Shown piece by piece: positions 1 to 10,685 of a DNA stretch of 64,000 nt. The notes under the pieces are model-generated. The model had not been told where the DNA came from. It saw nothing but the letters and a program-made list of their open reading frames with translations, and ran no database searches. The stretch comes from Artemia franciscana (taxonomy: Eukaryota > Arthropoda > Branchiopoda > Anostraca > Artemiidae), in NCBI RefSeq assembly GCF_032884065.1, contig NW_027062689.1, positions 1,860,001 to 1,924,000 on the forward strand, given 5' to 3'. Positions within the stretch are counted from its first letter, which is position 1, and the number at the start of each line of letters is the position of its first letter. The position numbers were made by a program, and so were the translations under genes.

Positions 1-200
1 CAACTACGTTGAACAAAACGGTTATCTCAAAATTTTGATTGGATGTGTTTGGGGAAATAGTGGGCGTGGGAATGGTGTTAGTTGCCCTCCAATCACTTCC
101 GACTATTGAAAAGGGTACTAACCCTTCCAATTTCCAATTGAATAAGCCCTTTTCGAAGTTTCTACAATAACTCCTTCGATACGAAGTGCACTGGTCTAAA
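1..200 (+). repeat. Fragment of the ~430 bp E repeat
   Basis: This is the tail of a unit of the same family that forms the tandem array at 40.8-43.7 kb. Shared words, in order, are GTTGAACAAAACGG, ATTGGATGTGTTTGGGGAAA, GTTGCCCTCCAATCAC and TTTTCGAAGTTTCTAC. It runs into an A-rich stretch near 210-230, as the array copy does near 43725. The left edge is cut by the window. Confidence 0.75.
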
Positions 201-718
201 ACCATAAATAATACAAAAAAAAATAATACACATCTTTATCTATGTTAAGGCGGAACGAAATAGCAAAACACCAGGGTATCTCTACCATGGTAAATATTTT
301 TAGTTTCTGTGGCAACCGCAGATGTGTAAGGGCATTGATTTTCGCTTTCTATTTATTGCCCTGATCAAGTACTAAAACCTATGTTGGCTTCTTTTCTTTC
401 TTTTTTTACTGGGCTTTCTAAATTATAGTTTTCGTGCAAATTCTATTTCAATTTGTTTAAACAATACGGTACATAAATGTCTAATAGTTTTAACATGGAC
501 TTTCAGAGGGCTTTGAGAAGAATAGTTCGCCTTATATGTTTTTTTCCCAATTACCTCCAAGAAAAGACTTTCATAAATCTAGTTTGGATACTGCACTTTG
601 TTACCGTCAGTTTTATACTGGAGACTCGTGACGATTGAATATCTAGCTTCAACAGGCGGTACATAAATGCGGGTATAATAATCCTCGAGATAATAAGATG
701 CCAGTGATCCAGTTCCAG

Positions 719-856
719 TTAGTAGATTCCAGTCAAAGATTTTGAGCCACATGAAAGAAACGCAGCACGAAAAAATGGATGGCATTGGTAGTTTGCAAAA
801 GTACTTTGTGGTACATGGAAAAGAAGCAGAATAAAAGAGAATTTAGCTGAACTACT
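719..856 (-). CDS. Candidate last exon of the Vps62-like gene (weak)
   Basis: A strong acceptor (pyrimidine run ending TTTGTTTCTGCAG) precedes 46 codons including the stop on the minus strand. It is in phase 0, which matches the phase 0 end of the exon at 6885. The peptide has two cysteines and a hydrophobic run FSFILLLFHV. A possible poly(A) signal AATAAA lies on the same strand at 357-352. I recognise no homology, and the joining intron would be about 6 kb. A second reading, using an in-phase acceptor near 704 and ending at 579, is also possible. Either could be chance. Confidence 0.2.
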   Translation of the reverse strand, partial: SSSAKFSFILLLFHVPQSTFANYQCHPFFRAAFLSCGSKSLTGIY

Positions 857-1029
857 CTGCAGAAACAAAGGGAAAAATTAAAGCAAATAAACAAGAATCT
901 TAGACAAAAAACGCTTCCACAACATTTACTCAACTCGAATGAAACACCATTTAAGGAAGAACCTACTGCGGAAAACCAAAAATGAACGTTATAACTAATG
1001 CTCGCAGTTCAGTATCAGATAAAAAAAAT

Positions 1030-3235
1030 CGTTGAATGATTAATTTCGCACTTGGTGAGATCCAGCATGCACATGGTGTGTTTTGGTTTTGTTTAACATC
1101 AGCCTCAACATTTTCTGACAGTAGTCTCAATTGAAAGTAGTCAATATCTCAAGAAGCTGCAGTTACAGTCCGAAGTAGTCGCAGTTACAAGTAGTTGTAG
1201 TCCCAAACACAAGTAGTCACAGTTACAGTCGGAGTACTAGTGGCCCTAAAAGTTTCAAGTTAATAACCTTAGTTACTTCTAAGATGTTGTAGATACGCTA
1301 TTTGGACACTTGGATACGCATTATGTCTTTTGATTTAGTTTAATATATCCCTCAACATATCTTGAAGCTCCACCTTATACCCTTAGGCTTTTCGGACCCA
1401 CTCAGTATTAAACAATCCTCCGTTTGTTATTTTTGAATCCTACATATAGACAATAGGCAAATTGCATAATTTTTAATCCTTTCCCCAGGGGTTTTCGGGA
1501 CAGGGCATCCCCAGAGGCATAGTTATCAGATTTAGACTGTTTTAACGAAGTGGTGTTATCAAAATTTCATTAGTCTTTAGGCAGGCATTTAAATATGTCT
1601 TCTTTCCCCTCCCAACCACTTTCTGACTTCCCCCTTCAGCAAAACCTAAAAGTTTCAACTTAATACCATCTGCCGTTCCTGAGAAATTGCTAATACACCC
1701 TTTTGACAACTGCATGCACATAATGTGTTTTTGATGTTTTTTAATATCCCCTTCAAAATTTCCTGAAAGTAGTCGCAAGTAGAAGTAATCGAAGTTGCAT
1801 GTGATTGCAGTCGTAGTAGTATTAGGAGTATTGGTAGCCCTGAAAATTTTAAGTTATTACCCTAACGTGCTCCTAAGATAATGTATATACGCCTTTTTCA
1901 TACCCTGAATGCAAATAGTGTCTTTTGATTTAGTTCAACTTACCCCTGAACATTCACCAAAGTTTTATATTAATACTCTTACACTTCTTGGACAAGCCTA
2001 GGGTCTCAACTATAAATCCTGTATGTAAGGAATAGGCAGATTGTAATTTACAATACTCTCTCCAAGGGCTTTGGGGGGTATTGCACCCCAGAGGCAGAAT
2101 TATAGACCTTTGGGCTATTTTGAATAAAATCGCTTTTCTTGCGATTTGGATCAGTGTGGATGGAGAGGGGCATCTAAAAAGGATAAGGCTGCTGGCCACC
2201 CTCCGATGACTCATCTACATGAAAGTTTCAACTTTAAACCCCCAGTCGTTCCTGAGACATCGCTGATACACCCTTTTGACGACCAGCATGCATATATCCT
2301 TTTTGATGTTGGTCAATATCTCCTTAAAAATTGCCTGGAAGTAATCGCAATTTGAAGTAGTCGTAGTCGTCAGCAGATGCATTCATAGTCACGAGGAAAC
2401 GTGGTCATAAGTAGTCGTAGCCGCAAGTAGTCGCAGTCATATTCGATATTAGTCGCAGTTGCAGCTGTTGTAGTAGTAACATTAGTAGTGACCCTTAAAG
2501 CTCAAGTTAATACCCTTAGATCTTCTTGAAATTTGGCAGATACGCCTTTTTGTAAGCTGGATGCACAGAGTGTCTTTTGATTTATTTAAACATACCTTTC
2601 TTTATTAACTGAACTTTCGCATAAATGCGAAATTTTCATTATTTTCATCAATTTTTCAACATTTTTTTTAACATTCCCCTCACTTGTACCTTAATAATAC
2701 CTCGAGCCTTTTTGGAGAGCCAAAATCAGATATTCCACTTTCCGCAATAACAAATCTTTTATGTAAACCATAGACAACTTGTATAACTTATAGCCCTTAC
2801 CTCAGAGTCTGTTCCGGGTCATGTTACCCCAGAAGCATAATTATTTAACCTTTAGACTATTTTTAAGAAAGGGGCTATCTTGAGATTTTGATCCGATGTC
2901 CTTGGGGAGAGGCTAACACCCAATCAAACACAATGGGTAACTTTTATAATTTACAGCCCTTGTCTCAGGATGTATTAGGCTATGGCATCCCCAGAGGCAT
3001 AGTTATTTGACCTTTAGACTATTTAGAACATAAATAATATTCAAAAATTTTGATCGCATGTCCTTGAAAGGAGGGCGGCTGAAATCGGGTGCGGAGGGGA
3101 AGGAGCTAGTCGCCCTCTGACCTCTTTGATTCTTAAAAAGGATACTAAAACTTTTAATTTCCAATTGAATGAACCCCTCCGAAGTTTCTGCGACCATCCC
3201 TTCCATGTGAAGTTGCTCTGAAAAAAAAAATACAT
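1030..3235 (+). repeat. Mosaic tandem repeat (family H) with TAGTCG-rich stretches
   Basis: A unit of roughly 600 bp recurs about three times. Anchors are CATGCACAT-like words near 1066, 1712 and 2288, each followed by a block rich in AGTAGTCGCAG-type triplets (1130-1250, 1765-1835, 2335-2490). A second anchor, CCCCAGAGGCATAGTTAT or a variant, occurs near 1508, 2088, 2826 and 2990. The last 200 bases (from about 3045) are the E-type module, with GATCGCATGTCCTTG, GTCGCCCTCTGACC and CCGAAGTTTCTGCGAC. No coding capacity is seen. Confidence 0.65.
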
Positions 3236-3239
3236 TGAG

Positions 3240-3440
3240 GCCTTTTTGCCCTTTTATGATATTTATTTGTTCCCGGTTTTTCGGCTTTTTTAATTGTGGC
3301 TTATATTCGTTTTAAGCTTGAATTTTTATTTGACTCTATTTGTGCTTTCTTTTGGTTAAATGTAGCTCTCTGCTTTTCTTTGAAAAACCTTATTTGTGGG
3401 GAAAGTTTTTATAATTAGTTTTCTAAAAGAAATTGAATGC
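3240..3440 (-). repeat. Partial end of the C-type fold-back repeat
   Basis: The words CGTTTTAAGCTTGAATTTTT, AGCTCTCTGCTTTTCTTTG and AAAAACCTTATTTGTGG parallel the right arm of the palindromic repeat at 37.3-37.97 kb. It is one end only. The following ~300 bases up to the B element at 3738 show no gene. Confidence 0.4.
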
Positions 3441-4875
3441 TTTCTTGTCGCGGTCAATCTGCTAGGAATTATCTGTATCTTAATTATTTTTGTTTTAGTT
3501 TACTCCTCCCTCCACCTGACTGAAGGCTAATGATGAAAGCAGAATAAAGTTTTTCATAAGCACCCACTTCCTGCCTTATCTGCGATTTCGTCTTTTGAAA
3601 TTCACGTAACAAATAGAAAATCTGCTTGTTAGTCTTCATTCAACCACCTATGTGTTCTTAGAATTGTATCTCTTCAGCATAGCTAATATGTCGTAACTGT
3701 ATCGTCTCCCCTTAAATATCAAGATTCACATTAAGTATAATCAAACAGTTCGTGGTAACGAACTGCAGTAAAGAGCGACCCGGCTCAATAGTAAACGAAA
3801 CACTAAAAAAAACGAAATTTTGATACCAATAGTCACATTAAAAGAATCTCATTTTAATGCTGATTTTGAATATATAGGTTTCATCAAGTTTAACCTTACC
3901 CATCAAAAGTTACGAGCCTGAGAAAATTTGCCTCATTTTAGAAAATAGGTGAAAACACCCCCTAAAATTTAAAAAATCTTAACGAAAATCACACCATCAG
4001 ATTCAGTGTATCAGAGAACCCTACTGTAATAGTTTAAAGCTCATATCTACAAAATGTGGGATTTTGTATTTTTTGCCAGAAGACACGTCACGGATGCGTG
4101 TTTATTTGTTTGTTTCTTTCTTTGTTTTTTCTTTGATTTTTTTTCCAGGGGTGATTGTATCGACCCCGTGGTCGTAGAATACCGCAAGAGGGCTCGTTCT
4201 AGCGGAAATTAAGAGTTCTAGTTCTCTTTTTAAGCGGCCAAAAAAATTGGAAGGCACCTAGGCCCCCTCTCACGCTCATTTTCCCCAAAGACACCGGATC
4301 GAAATTCTGAGATAGCCATTTTATTCAGCATAGTCGAAAAACCTAATTACTATGTTTGTGGGAAGGACTTACTACCCCACAGTCCCGTGGAAGGGGCTGT
4401 AATTTACAAACTTCAACCAGTGTATACATGTAGTAATGGTTTAATTTAAGCTTTAGTGTAAAGAGCAAAAGATATTAACGAGGGGACGAACCCCTTCATG
4501 TACGTAATAAAAGTATACGAATATAGAAGTTTGTTACGTAAGTTAATTCGTAAGTTACGTATATTTTTTACTAATAAAAATGTTCGTAAAAATAAAATGT
4601 TCTAGTTGCCTTTTTTAAGTAGCAAAAAAAATGTTGGGCAACTAAGCCTCCTCCCCGGTCCTTTTTTTTCAAAATCGTCCAATCAAAACTATGAGAAAGC
4701 CATTTAGCCGAAAAAAAAATAATACGAAAATTTCTTTTTAATTATTCATGTGCGGAGAGTTAAAATCAAAACATGCGTTAATTAAAAAAAGTTCAGAAAT
4801 TAAATAAAAAACAAGATTTTTTAACTGAAAGTAAGGAGTGACAATAAAACTTAACGAACAGAAATTGCAGAATGT

Positions 4876-5274
4876 TACGTAATTTGTTTCTGGCATCTGA
4901 AACTTCCATACACCTATGACATCTGTAATTTTTTTATTGCTTCATGATAGAAATAAAAAAAAAACAAGTTTTTTTTTTTACTGAAAGTTAGGAGCGACAT
5001 CCCCTACTTAGCGCCTTGCTCTTTACGCTTAAGTTCTTTATTGTTTTAAAAAGTAGGATTGTGATAAAGAGTCACACATCATTGTAAAGAGCGAGGAGTT
5101 GAGGAGGGGATAACCCCTTTCACATACGGAGTAATTTCTATTCCTTTTAAATGTTAATGTAGCTCCTTATTTTCAGTTAAAAAAAACTTGTTTTTTTTTC
5201 TATCATGAAGCAATAGAAAAATTACAGATGTTATAGGTGTATGGAAGTTTCAGATGTCAGAAGCAAATTACGTA
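4876..5274. repeat. Inner inverted repeat of the B element
   Basis: The left arm begins TACGTAATTTGTTTCTGGCA and the right arm ends with its inverse, TCAGAAGCAAATTACGTA. Both arms then pass through ATTGCTTCATGATAGAA (inverted TTCTATCATGAAGCAAT at 5198) and the AACTGAAAGT...GGAGC core. Arms are close to 200 bases with some internal loss on the left. Confidence 0.75.
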
Positions 5275-5489
5275 CCATAAGTATATAATAAGCTAATAAA
5301 CCTTTCCGAGCAAGGGCTAGTATTTTTGGCTGGTTAGTAAACACTTTGTACATGGGAAAATATAAAAAGATGCTAAAAAACGTGATTTTTAAAGTATTTT
5401 CTTTAAATGTGATAATGTAAATCTACGCTTTCAGACGAGTCCACCTCACTATGGATCATTATTTTAATTAAATAAAATTTTTTTTTGTT

Positions 5490-5755
5490 TTTAACTGAAA
5501 GTAAGGAGCGACATTAAAACTTAACCGAACAGAAATTATTCCGTGTATGAAGGGGGCTGCCCCCTCCTCAACACTCCGCTCTTTACGCAAGTTTTATATT
5601 TTTTTAAAAAGTAGAGATATGAAAAAGAGTCAAACTTTAGCGTAAAGAGCGGGGCGTTGAGGAAGGGACAGCCCCTTTTATATACGGAATAATTTCTGTT
5701 CGCTTTAAGTTTTAATGTTACTCCTTACTTTCCGTTAAAAAAAAACTTGTTTTTG
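5490..5755. repeat. Second inner hairpin of the B element
   Basis: Left arm: AACTGAAAGTAAGGAGCGAC followed by ATTAAAACTTAACCGAACAG, GGGGCTGCCCCCTCC and CTCTTTACG. Right arm: CGTAAAGAGCGGGGCGTTGA, then CTGTTCGCTTTAAGTTTTAA and TCCTTACTTTCCGTT, the inverse order. Arms are about 115 bases. The same hairpin recurs in the other B copies in this window. Confidence 0.75.
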
Positions 5756-6291
5756 TTATTTCTGATCGTTTTTGAATTAATGCTGGTTTTGATTTTGACT
5801 CACCGTACATAATAAATAAAACGAAATTTGCATATTAATTTTACTTTTTTGTGGCTAAACGGCTCTCTCAGAGTTTTGATCGAACGATTTTGAGAAAAAG
5901 GGGGTGGAGAGAGGGCCTAGTTGCTCTTCAGTTTTTTGTTACTTAAAAAGGCCACTAGAACTTTTAATTTTATTTACGAATGTTTTTAATATTAATAAAT
6001 AAACATAACTTACAAATTAACTTACGCAACGAACTTCTATATTCGTACATTGTTATTACTTATGTAAGGGGGTTCACCCCTTCGTCAATACCTCCCTTTT
6101 TCCAAAAATAAGGAGCATTTTCTCAGGCTCTTAACTTTTGATAAGTAAAGCTAAGCTTAGTGAAACTTGGATATTTAAAATCAGCATAAAATATGATTAT
6201 TCTGATGGATATATTGGTATCAAAATTCCTTTTTTAGAGTTTTGGTTACTATTGAGCCGGGTCCTTACAACAGTTCAAACTGTTTGGTACT

Positions 6292-6884
6292 ATTGCGAGA
6301 AAATCTTTTTAGTGGATATGAAAGAACCTAAACGGTCATTAGATAGAATAATCAGCCTTAAATAATATTATTTCTCCTTTTTCTTAAAATTCAAACCAGC
6401 TCTGATTATTTTTTGCATAAGTTAACATTTAAGGCAGTTATTTTTTCAGTCTAGTTATTGAGCTGCTATTAATCCATGAATCGACCGAGACAATCGCTTT
6501 GCGTTGATTAAGGGCTAGTCACAATAAGATTTTACTAATACCGAGAATCAGCTTGTACTAATTTGAACTAATGAGGATTTCTTAGCCAATCAAAACATCC
6601 TACAAAGAAACTGATTGGGCTCAAATTAGCGCTAGCTAAATTTCGATATTGATAAAATCCAATCGTGAATGTGCCTTTAGTGGCCTTCAGTTCCTATCAT
6701 AAATATATACTTGTTCTCAAAAATGGGTATAATAATAGGTCCCTGTTCTTAAAAACGATAGCAAGCAATTCAATGTCAGCCTTTTGATTTTGGATTCTAT
6801 ACTTCGAAAGCTACGTTTTGTTTTCACTGTCCTTGGGTCCCTTTCTGACTGATCCGTATTGATAACAAAATGATTCTGACAAAC
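6292..6884. other. Non-coding stretch downstream of Vps62-like exon 4
   Basis: This is AT-rich sequence with no recognised gene or repeat. If the minus-strand gene continues past 6885 it is intron. The frame of exon 4 stays open on the minus strand as far as 6717, so reading through the donor into a longer last exon ending at 6717 is the alternative to splicing. Confidence 0.4.
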
Positions 6885-7060
6885 CTGTAAATAAGAGCCT
6901 TTACAGCCTTTCAAGTTGCACAAGTCTATGTTCCTAAATGTGGGAAGGTTTACTCCATTCCAGATATACTCGGTGTTGTCCATCATCCATTCAAGGGCTG
7001 TTTCGTCTGTCCGAAGCCATACCAAATTTTGCCATGTATCAATTGCCTTGTTCGCACTAC
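6885..7060 (-). CDS. Vps62-like secreted protein, exon 4
   Basis: The acceptor TTTCACTTTAG lies just before 7060 and the donor CAG|GTTTGT follows 6885. The exon opens with two bases that complete the split Gly codon left by exon 3 (phase 1 to phase 1) and ends in phase 0. It encodes residues 196-254, including DTWQNLVWLR, a tryptophan-rich stretch (EWMMDNTEYIWNG) and a Cys pair in LCNLKGCKGS. Aromatic WxNLV segments follow the Vps62-type core in related invertebrate proteins as I remember them. The exact phase match with an exon 9.8 kb away is the best evidence that this is a real exon. What follows it is unsettled. Confidence 0.65.
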
Positions 7061-7099
7061 CTAAAGTGAAATTGACAACTGAAAATGTTTTCACTCTTA

Positions 7100-9812
7100 A
7101 CAAGAGCTAAGAGCTGATATGGCACTTGTGACGAGGCATGAAGAGCTAAGAGCCAAGAGATCATATGGTATGAGCTCTAACAAAATTCTATGAATCAATA
7201 GATTGATTTAAAAGGAAAATAAGAGGCTTAATGCCGGTCAGGATATAAAATAAGAGCTCTGAGTCACGATGTCCTTCTAAATATCAAAATTCATTAAGAT
7301 CCGATCACCCACTCGTATGTTATAAATACCTAATTTTTTCTAATTTTTCCTCTCCCTTTATCCCCCCAGATGGTTGAATCTGGGAAAACGACTTTATCAA
7401 GTCAATTTGTGCAGCCCCCTGACACACCTACCAATTTTCATCGTCCTAGCACGTCCAGAAGCACCAAACTCGCCAAATCACTGAACCCCTCTCCCCAACT
7501 CTCCCAAAGAGAGTGAATCCAGTACGGTTCCGTCAATCACGTATCAAGGACATTTGCATATTCTATCCACCAAGCTTCATCCCGATTCCTCCACTCAAAG
7601 TGTTTTCCAAGATTTTCCCCTCCAACTCCCCCCCCAATGTCAAAAGATCTGGTCGGGATTTGAAATAAGAGCTCTAAGACATGAATTCCTTCTAAATATC
7701 AAATTTCATTAAGATCCGATCAGTTATTCGTAAGATAAAATACCCCAATTTTCACGTTTTCCAAGAATTCCAGTTTCCCCCTCCAATCCCCCCCCATGTC
7801 ACAGGATCTGGTCAAAATTTAAAAAATTGAGCTTTAAAACACAAGATCCTTCTAAATATCAAATTTCATTAAGATCTGGTCACCCTTTCGTAAGTTACAA
7901 ATACCTCAAATTTCAAAATTACCCCCCCCCCCCCCAGCTCCACCAAGGGGAGTAGATCCGGTCCGGTTATGTCAGTCACGCATCTTACACAGGTTTTTAT
8001 TCTTCCCATCCAGTTTCATCCTGATCTCACCGCTTTAAGTATTTTCAAAGATTTTCGGTACCCCCCCCCCCCACTGCCCCCTCCCCATATTACGCTGGAT
8101 CCGGTTGAGATTTAAAATAAGAAATCTGATTTACGAGGTCCTTCTAAATATAAAATTTCATTAAGATCCGATCACTCCTTCGTAAGTTGAAAATACGTCA
8201 TTTTTTCAAATTTTTCAGAATTAACCCCCCCCCCCCTCCTTAGCGTTTTCCATCATTTTAGGTTCCCCCACCCCAAACTCCCCCACAATCTTACCAGATC
8301 CGGTTGCGACTTAAAATAAGAGCTTTGAGACACGATATCCTTCTAAATATCAAATTTTATTGAGGTCCGATCACCCGTTCGTAAGTTAAAAATACCTCAT
8401 TTTTTCTATTTTTTCAGAATTAATCCCTCCCCCAACTACCCCAAAGAGAGCGGATCCATTCCAGTTATGTCAATCATGTATGTAGGACTTGTGCTTATTT
8501 TTCCAACCAAGTTTCATCCCGATCCCTCCACTTTAAGTGTTTTCCAAGTTTTAGGCTTCCCCCTCCCAACTCCCCCCATGTTACCAGATCCGGTCGGGAT
8601 TTAAAATACGAGCTCTGAGACACGATATCTTTCCCCCTCCCCAACTACCCCAAAGAGAGCAGATCCGGTCCGGTTATGTGAGTAACATATCTTAGACAGG
8701 TTTTTATTCTTCCAATCCAGTTTCATCCTGATCTCACCGCTTTAAGTATTTTCTAAGATTTCCCATTCCCCCCAACTGCCACCCCCCCCCCCAATTACGC
8801 TGGATCCGGTTGATATTTAAAATAAGAGATCTGAATTACGAGGTCCTTCTAAATATGAAGTTTCATGAAGATCCGATCACTCCTTCGTAAGTTAAAAATA
8901 CGTCATTTTTTCTAATTTTTCAGAATTACCCCCCCCCCCCCCATAGAGCGGATCCGTTCCAATTACATAAATCACGCATCTAAGACTTCTGGTTATTTTT
9001 ACAACCAAGTTTCATCCCGATTACTCCAATCTAAGCGTTTTCCATCACTTTAGGTTCCCCCACCCCAAACTTCCCCCAATGTCACCAGATCCGGTCGGGA
9101 CTTAAAATAAGAGCTTTAAAACACGATATCCTTCTAAATATCAAATTTCATTGAGATCTGATCACCCGTTCGTAAGTTTAAAATAACTCATTTTTTTAAT
9201 TTTTCAGAATTAACCCCCCCCCCCAACTACCCCAAAGAGATCGGATCCGTTCCGGTTATGTAAATCATGTACCTAAGACTTGTTCTTGTTTTTCCCACCA
9301 AGTTTCATCCCGATCCCTCCACTCTAAGCGTTTTCCAAGTTTTAGGTTTCCCCTCCCAACCCCCAATGTCGCCAGATCTGGTCGGATCTAAAATAAGAGC
9401 TCTGAGACACGATATCCTTCTAAATATCAAATTTCATTGAGATCCGATCACCCGTTCGTAAGCTAAAAATACCTCATTTTTTTAATGTTTCAGAATTACC
9501 CCCCCCCCCCCCCCAAAAAAAAAAAACACCCCAAAGAAAGCGGATCCGTTTCGGTTATGTCAATCATGTATCTAGGACTTGTGCTTATTTTTCCCACCAA
9601 GTTTCATCCCGATACCTCCACTCTAAGTGTTTTCCAAGATTTTAGGTTTCCCCCTCCCAACTCTCCCCCCAATATCACCAGATCCGGTCGGGATTTAAAA
9701 TAACAGCTCTGAGACACCATATCCTTCCAAACATCGAATTTCATTAAGATCTGATCAACCGTTCGCAAGTTAAAAATACTTCAATTTTTCTATTTTTTTT
9801 TTCCGAATTAAC
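7100..9812 (+). mobile_element. Family A element, copy A1 (3' end missing)
   Basis: The 5' end ACAAGAGCTAAGAGCT, then ATATGGCACTTGTGACGAGG, is shared with the other copies at 13394 and, inverted, at 18056 and 40487. A 5' block (ATGGTTGAATCTGGGAAAAC...TTTCATCGTCCTAGCACGTC) leads into about eight tandem units near 290 bp. Each unit has the words AAATAAGAGCTCTGAGACAC, CCTTCTAAATATCAAATTTC, GATCCGATCACCCGTTCG and a run of 8-16 C. The terminal hairpin seen at the 3' end of A2 and A3 is absent here. No protein-coding frame is conserved; the open frames seen are by-products of the repeat units. Structure suggests a non-autonomous Helentron-associated element; a satellite-bearing element of another class is possible. 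Confidence 0.7.
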
Positions 9813-10685
9813 GGGATTCAGTCATTCTGTTCGGATGTTTCAGTGCTTGTCTGTGTGTATGCATACCTCTGTGCTGTTGCGAAAGTGCTTCACGTCCCCT
9901 TTTTTAAGCCATATTTACGATTTGCTTGAGGTGCACAAAACCCAAATGTGTGTATAGTATACCTTTACACAGGGAGATGTCTATCCTACTCCGGATTGAT
10001 TCAAAGAATCTTCCCAAGAAATCAAAACGATTGGTCGCTTGTGTTTCATGTCTTTACTCTCCCACTCCTCGTAAGGATTAAACCTTTGTGGACCAAAGGT
10101 GCATAGAACAATTCTTTTTAAAGACATTATTTTTTGAAGAAGCTGACGCAAAATAAATTAAAGAAGGAAAATCGTAAGAATTTGGAAAATTCTGCTTTTT
10201 TTCAAGTTGCCAAACAAGAAAATATTAATTTATGGCAAATTTTTTATTGATATTAAATAGCCGTTCAAACTCAAAAAGGTGTGTTTTCGAAGCTCTTTTC
10301 ACAATAATGTAAAATGAAAATAATAATCAAGCACGAAACCTCGTATTTTTGGATGGTGTCACTAAATGATCTTTTTTTTATGCACAGGTATGATAAAAAT
10401 AATGATTTATATACCGCTATACAAACACTCAGGAATGACGGAGTTAAAAAAAACTTAGAGATAACAAAACACACGACAAATATTATTTTTATTTTTATAC
10501 TTCAAAATAATATTATGAAGGTTTTCCTTTACCAATTTAAGTTGTATATTCATTTATTAACATTTTTTTGTCAATTTTAATACGAGAAGTTCAAACCTAT
10601 GCATCACTCGAATTTTGACAGTTATCATAGGTGACCTGTTAAAAGAATTACATGCTCTTTTTTTAATTTATTCGGAAATTAAGAA
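9813..10685. other. Spacer between A1 and A2
   Basis: This sequence has none of the A units: GGGATTCAGTCATTCTGTTC onward, then AT-rich DNA. Small overlapping open frames near 10271-10580 on both strands are A/T-rich without recognisable motifs. It is intron of the minus-strand gene. Confidence 0.5.

Larger units (their letters stand above)
3738..6291 (+). repeat. Family B fold-back element, both ends present
   Basis: The left end (TCAAACAGTTCGTGGTAACG at 3741, then GGCTCAATAGTAA) reappears inverted at the right end (TTACTATTGAGCCGGGTCC at 6246, then CAGTTCAAACTGTTTG). Between them the arms mirror each other for more than 1 kb: the block at 4490-4860 with TTACGTAAGTTAATTCG is matched inverted at 5760-6080. 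Shorter hairpins lie inside. The terminus contains its own hairpin (8 bp stem, 4 base loop, 3746-3765). No transposase-like frame is seen, so it is non-autonomous. Classification is open: fold-back DNA element or Helitron-like non-autonomous element. Confidence 0.75.

Noticed and set aside
10271-10580. Pair of overlapping frames (67 and 88 codons) between A1 and A2
   Set aside because: A/T-driven composition, on opposite strands of the same DNA, no motif.
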